A stretch of 60,865 bases of DNA. It comes from CAZKHG01 sp964552655. GTDB lineage: Bacteria; Bacteroidota; Bacteroidia; Bacteroidales; Tenuifilaceae. Position numbers and translations under genes: made by a program. The stretch covers positions 1 through 60,865 of the forward strand of contig CAZKHG010000018.1 in NCBI GenBank assembly GCA_964552655.1. The letters run 5' to 3'. The notes below the pieces were generated by a model that ran no database searches, was not told the origin of the DNA, and saw only the letters and a program-made list of their open reading frames with translations. Shown here one piece after another: positions 59,851 through 60,865 of this stretch. Position 1 is the first letter of the stretch. Each line of letters starts with the position of its first letter.

Positions 59851-60702
59851 ATGAAAAGATCATTTTACTCAATAGTATTTCTGTCAATTATTTTTCAATC
59901 CTGCACTGAAAAGATAACTATTGATCTCGATAGTTCGGATATCAGGTGTGTTATCTATGGGGAATTTTCAAGCGACACAATGGCCCATAAGGTGAGGGTT
60001 AGCCGGTCGGCTGATTACTTCAGCAATAAACCGGAAGAACCTATAAGTGGTGCTATTGTAACCATTACAGATGGCACAAATATTTACCCGTTAGCTGAAA
60101 GTTTATCTGAACCAGGAAGCTATTTAACAAACCCTGATGTTTTTGGTGTTCCAGGCAATACATATACAATAAATGTTACCCATGTTGACCTTCTGGAGAA
60201 TGGATCGTTTTCAAGCTATTCAGCAACCAGTACAATGAAAGCCGTATCGCCATTAGATTCGATTGATGCTGTTTACAATCAACGCTGGGATGGTTGGGAA
60301 ATAAAGGTTTGGGCGCGGGATCCGGTTGAAACTAAAGATTTTTATCTTTTTAAGGTTAATATCAACGGAGTGAGTAATGCCGACTCGTTAAGTAATTATA
60401 TAGTTACGGATGACAGGTTCTTTAATGGCAGCTACACCAATGGCATTACAATTTACTTTGTTGAAGGAAGAGATACCATCAAAACTGGCGACAAAATAAC
60501 AGCAGAGATTTGTGGAATCAATGAAGACTATTACAATTTCATCAATGAAGCAATTCAGATGTCGCAGCCACAGGTACCTATTTTCAGTGGCCCACCGGCA
60601 AATATTCGTACCAATTTTAGCAACAATGCAATTGGGTATTTTGCTGCATATTCTGTTGCCAGAAAGGATTGTTTTGTAAAACCGCAAAAGAAGAATAAGT
60701 AA
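59851..60702 (+). CDS. DUF4249 family lipoprotein, TonB-receptor partner
   Basis: The product is 283 aa with a lipoprotein signal (IIFQSC, Cys18). It shows the DUF4249 pattern: IRCVIYGEFSSDTMAHKVRVSRSADYF, then GAIVTITDGTNIYPL, and PGNTYTINVTH. Such proteins are encoded beside TonB-dependent receptors and probably act as accessory lipoproteins on the outer membrane, much as SusD does, but their structure and ligands are poorly known. The short C-terminus ends in a basic tail (KPQKKNK). It is the last gene of the operon; I see no T-run terminator after it. Confidence 0.88.
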   Translation: MKRSFYSIVFLSIIFQSCTEKITIDLDSSDIRCVIYGEFSSDTMAHKVRVSRSADYFSNKPEEPISGAIVTITDGTNIYPLAESLSEPGSYLTNPDVFGVPGNTYTINVTHVDLLENGSFSSYSATSTMKAVSPLDSIDAVYNQRWDGWEIKVWARDPVETKDFYLFKVNINGVSNADSLSNYIVTDDRFFNGSYTNGITIYFVEGRDTIKTGDKITAEICGINEDYYNFINEAIQMSQPQVPIFSGPPANIRTNFSNNAIGYFAAYSVARKDCFVKPQKKNK

Positions 60703-60806
60703 CCGACTTAGTAATTGCTTAAAATCTCTTGGATAAACTCAAGAAAAGGTTTTCGAGGCTGTTTTTTAATTTTCAAAAATTTGAATTCATTCATTGTAGT
60801 TTAAGT

Positions 60807-60828
60807 TGAATTTAGAATTCTAAATTCA
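60807..60828. repeat. 22-bp perfect palindrome
   Basis: TGAATTTAGAATTCTAAATTCA reads the same on both strands and lies 104 nt after the DUF4249 gene. It has no loop and no T-run, so it is a poor terminator. It may be a protein-binding site or a chance AT-rich palindrome. Confidence 0.5.
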
Positions 60829-60865
60829 GAATTACAAACCCTCTAGCCTGGGATTGGCCTTATAA

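Noticed and set aside
1..60865. CRISPR array, tRNA, rRNA or integrated element
   Set aside because: Reading both strands by eye, I saw no regularly spaced repeats, no cloverleaf-like sequence in intergenic regions, and no integrase. A covariance-model and repeat search would settle this.

Overview
The window looks like one scaffold of an uncultured Bacteroidota (Bacteroidales/Marinilabiliales-like) genome. It is AT-rich and dense in family markers of that phylum: TonB-dependent receptors with a CarboxypepD_reg-like N-terminus, DUF4465, DUF4249, DUF4421 and DUF4369 proteins, a type IX secretion (T9SS) sorting domain, a SiaC/DUF1987 protein, and several -7 boxes of the TAnnTTTG type. Two runs of N (42620-42629 and 51941-52040) show a draft assembly. 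I saw no tRNA, rRNA, CRISPR array or prophage. The only mobile DNA is a decayed IS5-type transposase fragment.

Layout. 1-5.5 kb: the 3' part of a hybrid histidine kinase, a saccharopine-dehydrogenase-like enzyme and an SNF2 helicase. 5.5-14 kb: a caspase-like lipoprotein, an operon of TonB receptor, LytS-type kinase and LytTR regulator, a papain-like lipoprotein, and gamma-glutamyltransferase. 14-19.3 kb: a second hybrid kinase, then a minus-strand operon (DUF4465 lipoprotein, FGE-fold protein, small T9SS-sorted protein) behind a clear cobalamin riboswitch. 19.3-21.5 kb: an XRE/S24 LexA-like repressor and a radical-SAM/HhH DNA-repair-type protein. 21.8-28.3 kb: pyruvate phosphate dikinase, a YfiR-family protein with a methyl-accepting chemotaxis protein, and a TlpA-like lipoprotein. 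28.3-34 kb: a 560-bp gene-free stretch with small palindromes, an Asp/Glu racemase, the IS fragment, and an operon of GT39, GT2 and patatin. 34-39.8 kb: a TrkH/TrkA potassium system, a SiaC-like protein, a small conserved protein, a MalY-type lyase and a DUF4421 protein. 39.9-46 kb: a serine hydrolase, a dihydroorotate-dehydrogenase-like protein, a class II photolyase, an NPP-type phosphodiesterase and an S9-type hydrolase. 46-52.5 kb: a BlaI/M56 pair behind an operator array, an MFS exporter, a DPP IV-like peptidase and a partial thioredoxin-like protein. 52.6-60.9 kb: an amidase, truA, mgsA, and an outer-membrane operon (two related barrel-like proteins, TonB receptor, DUF4249 lipoprotein).

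How the parts work together. Much of the window concerns the cell envelope: nutrient receptors, secreted or lipid-anchored peptidases, and their sensors. The two most distinctive regulatory units are (a) the B12-riboswitch operon, which suggests that the DUF4465 protein, a catalytically degenerate FGE-fold protein and a T9SS-anchored miniprotein form a cell-surface corrinoid-capture device with no BtuB next to it; and (b) the BlaI/M56 operon, whose promoter carries four alternating half-sites spaced one helical turn apart and whose M56 protein carries two tandem TonB C-terminal domains. Both functional readings are inferences from sequence and context.
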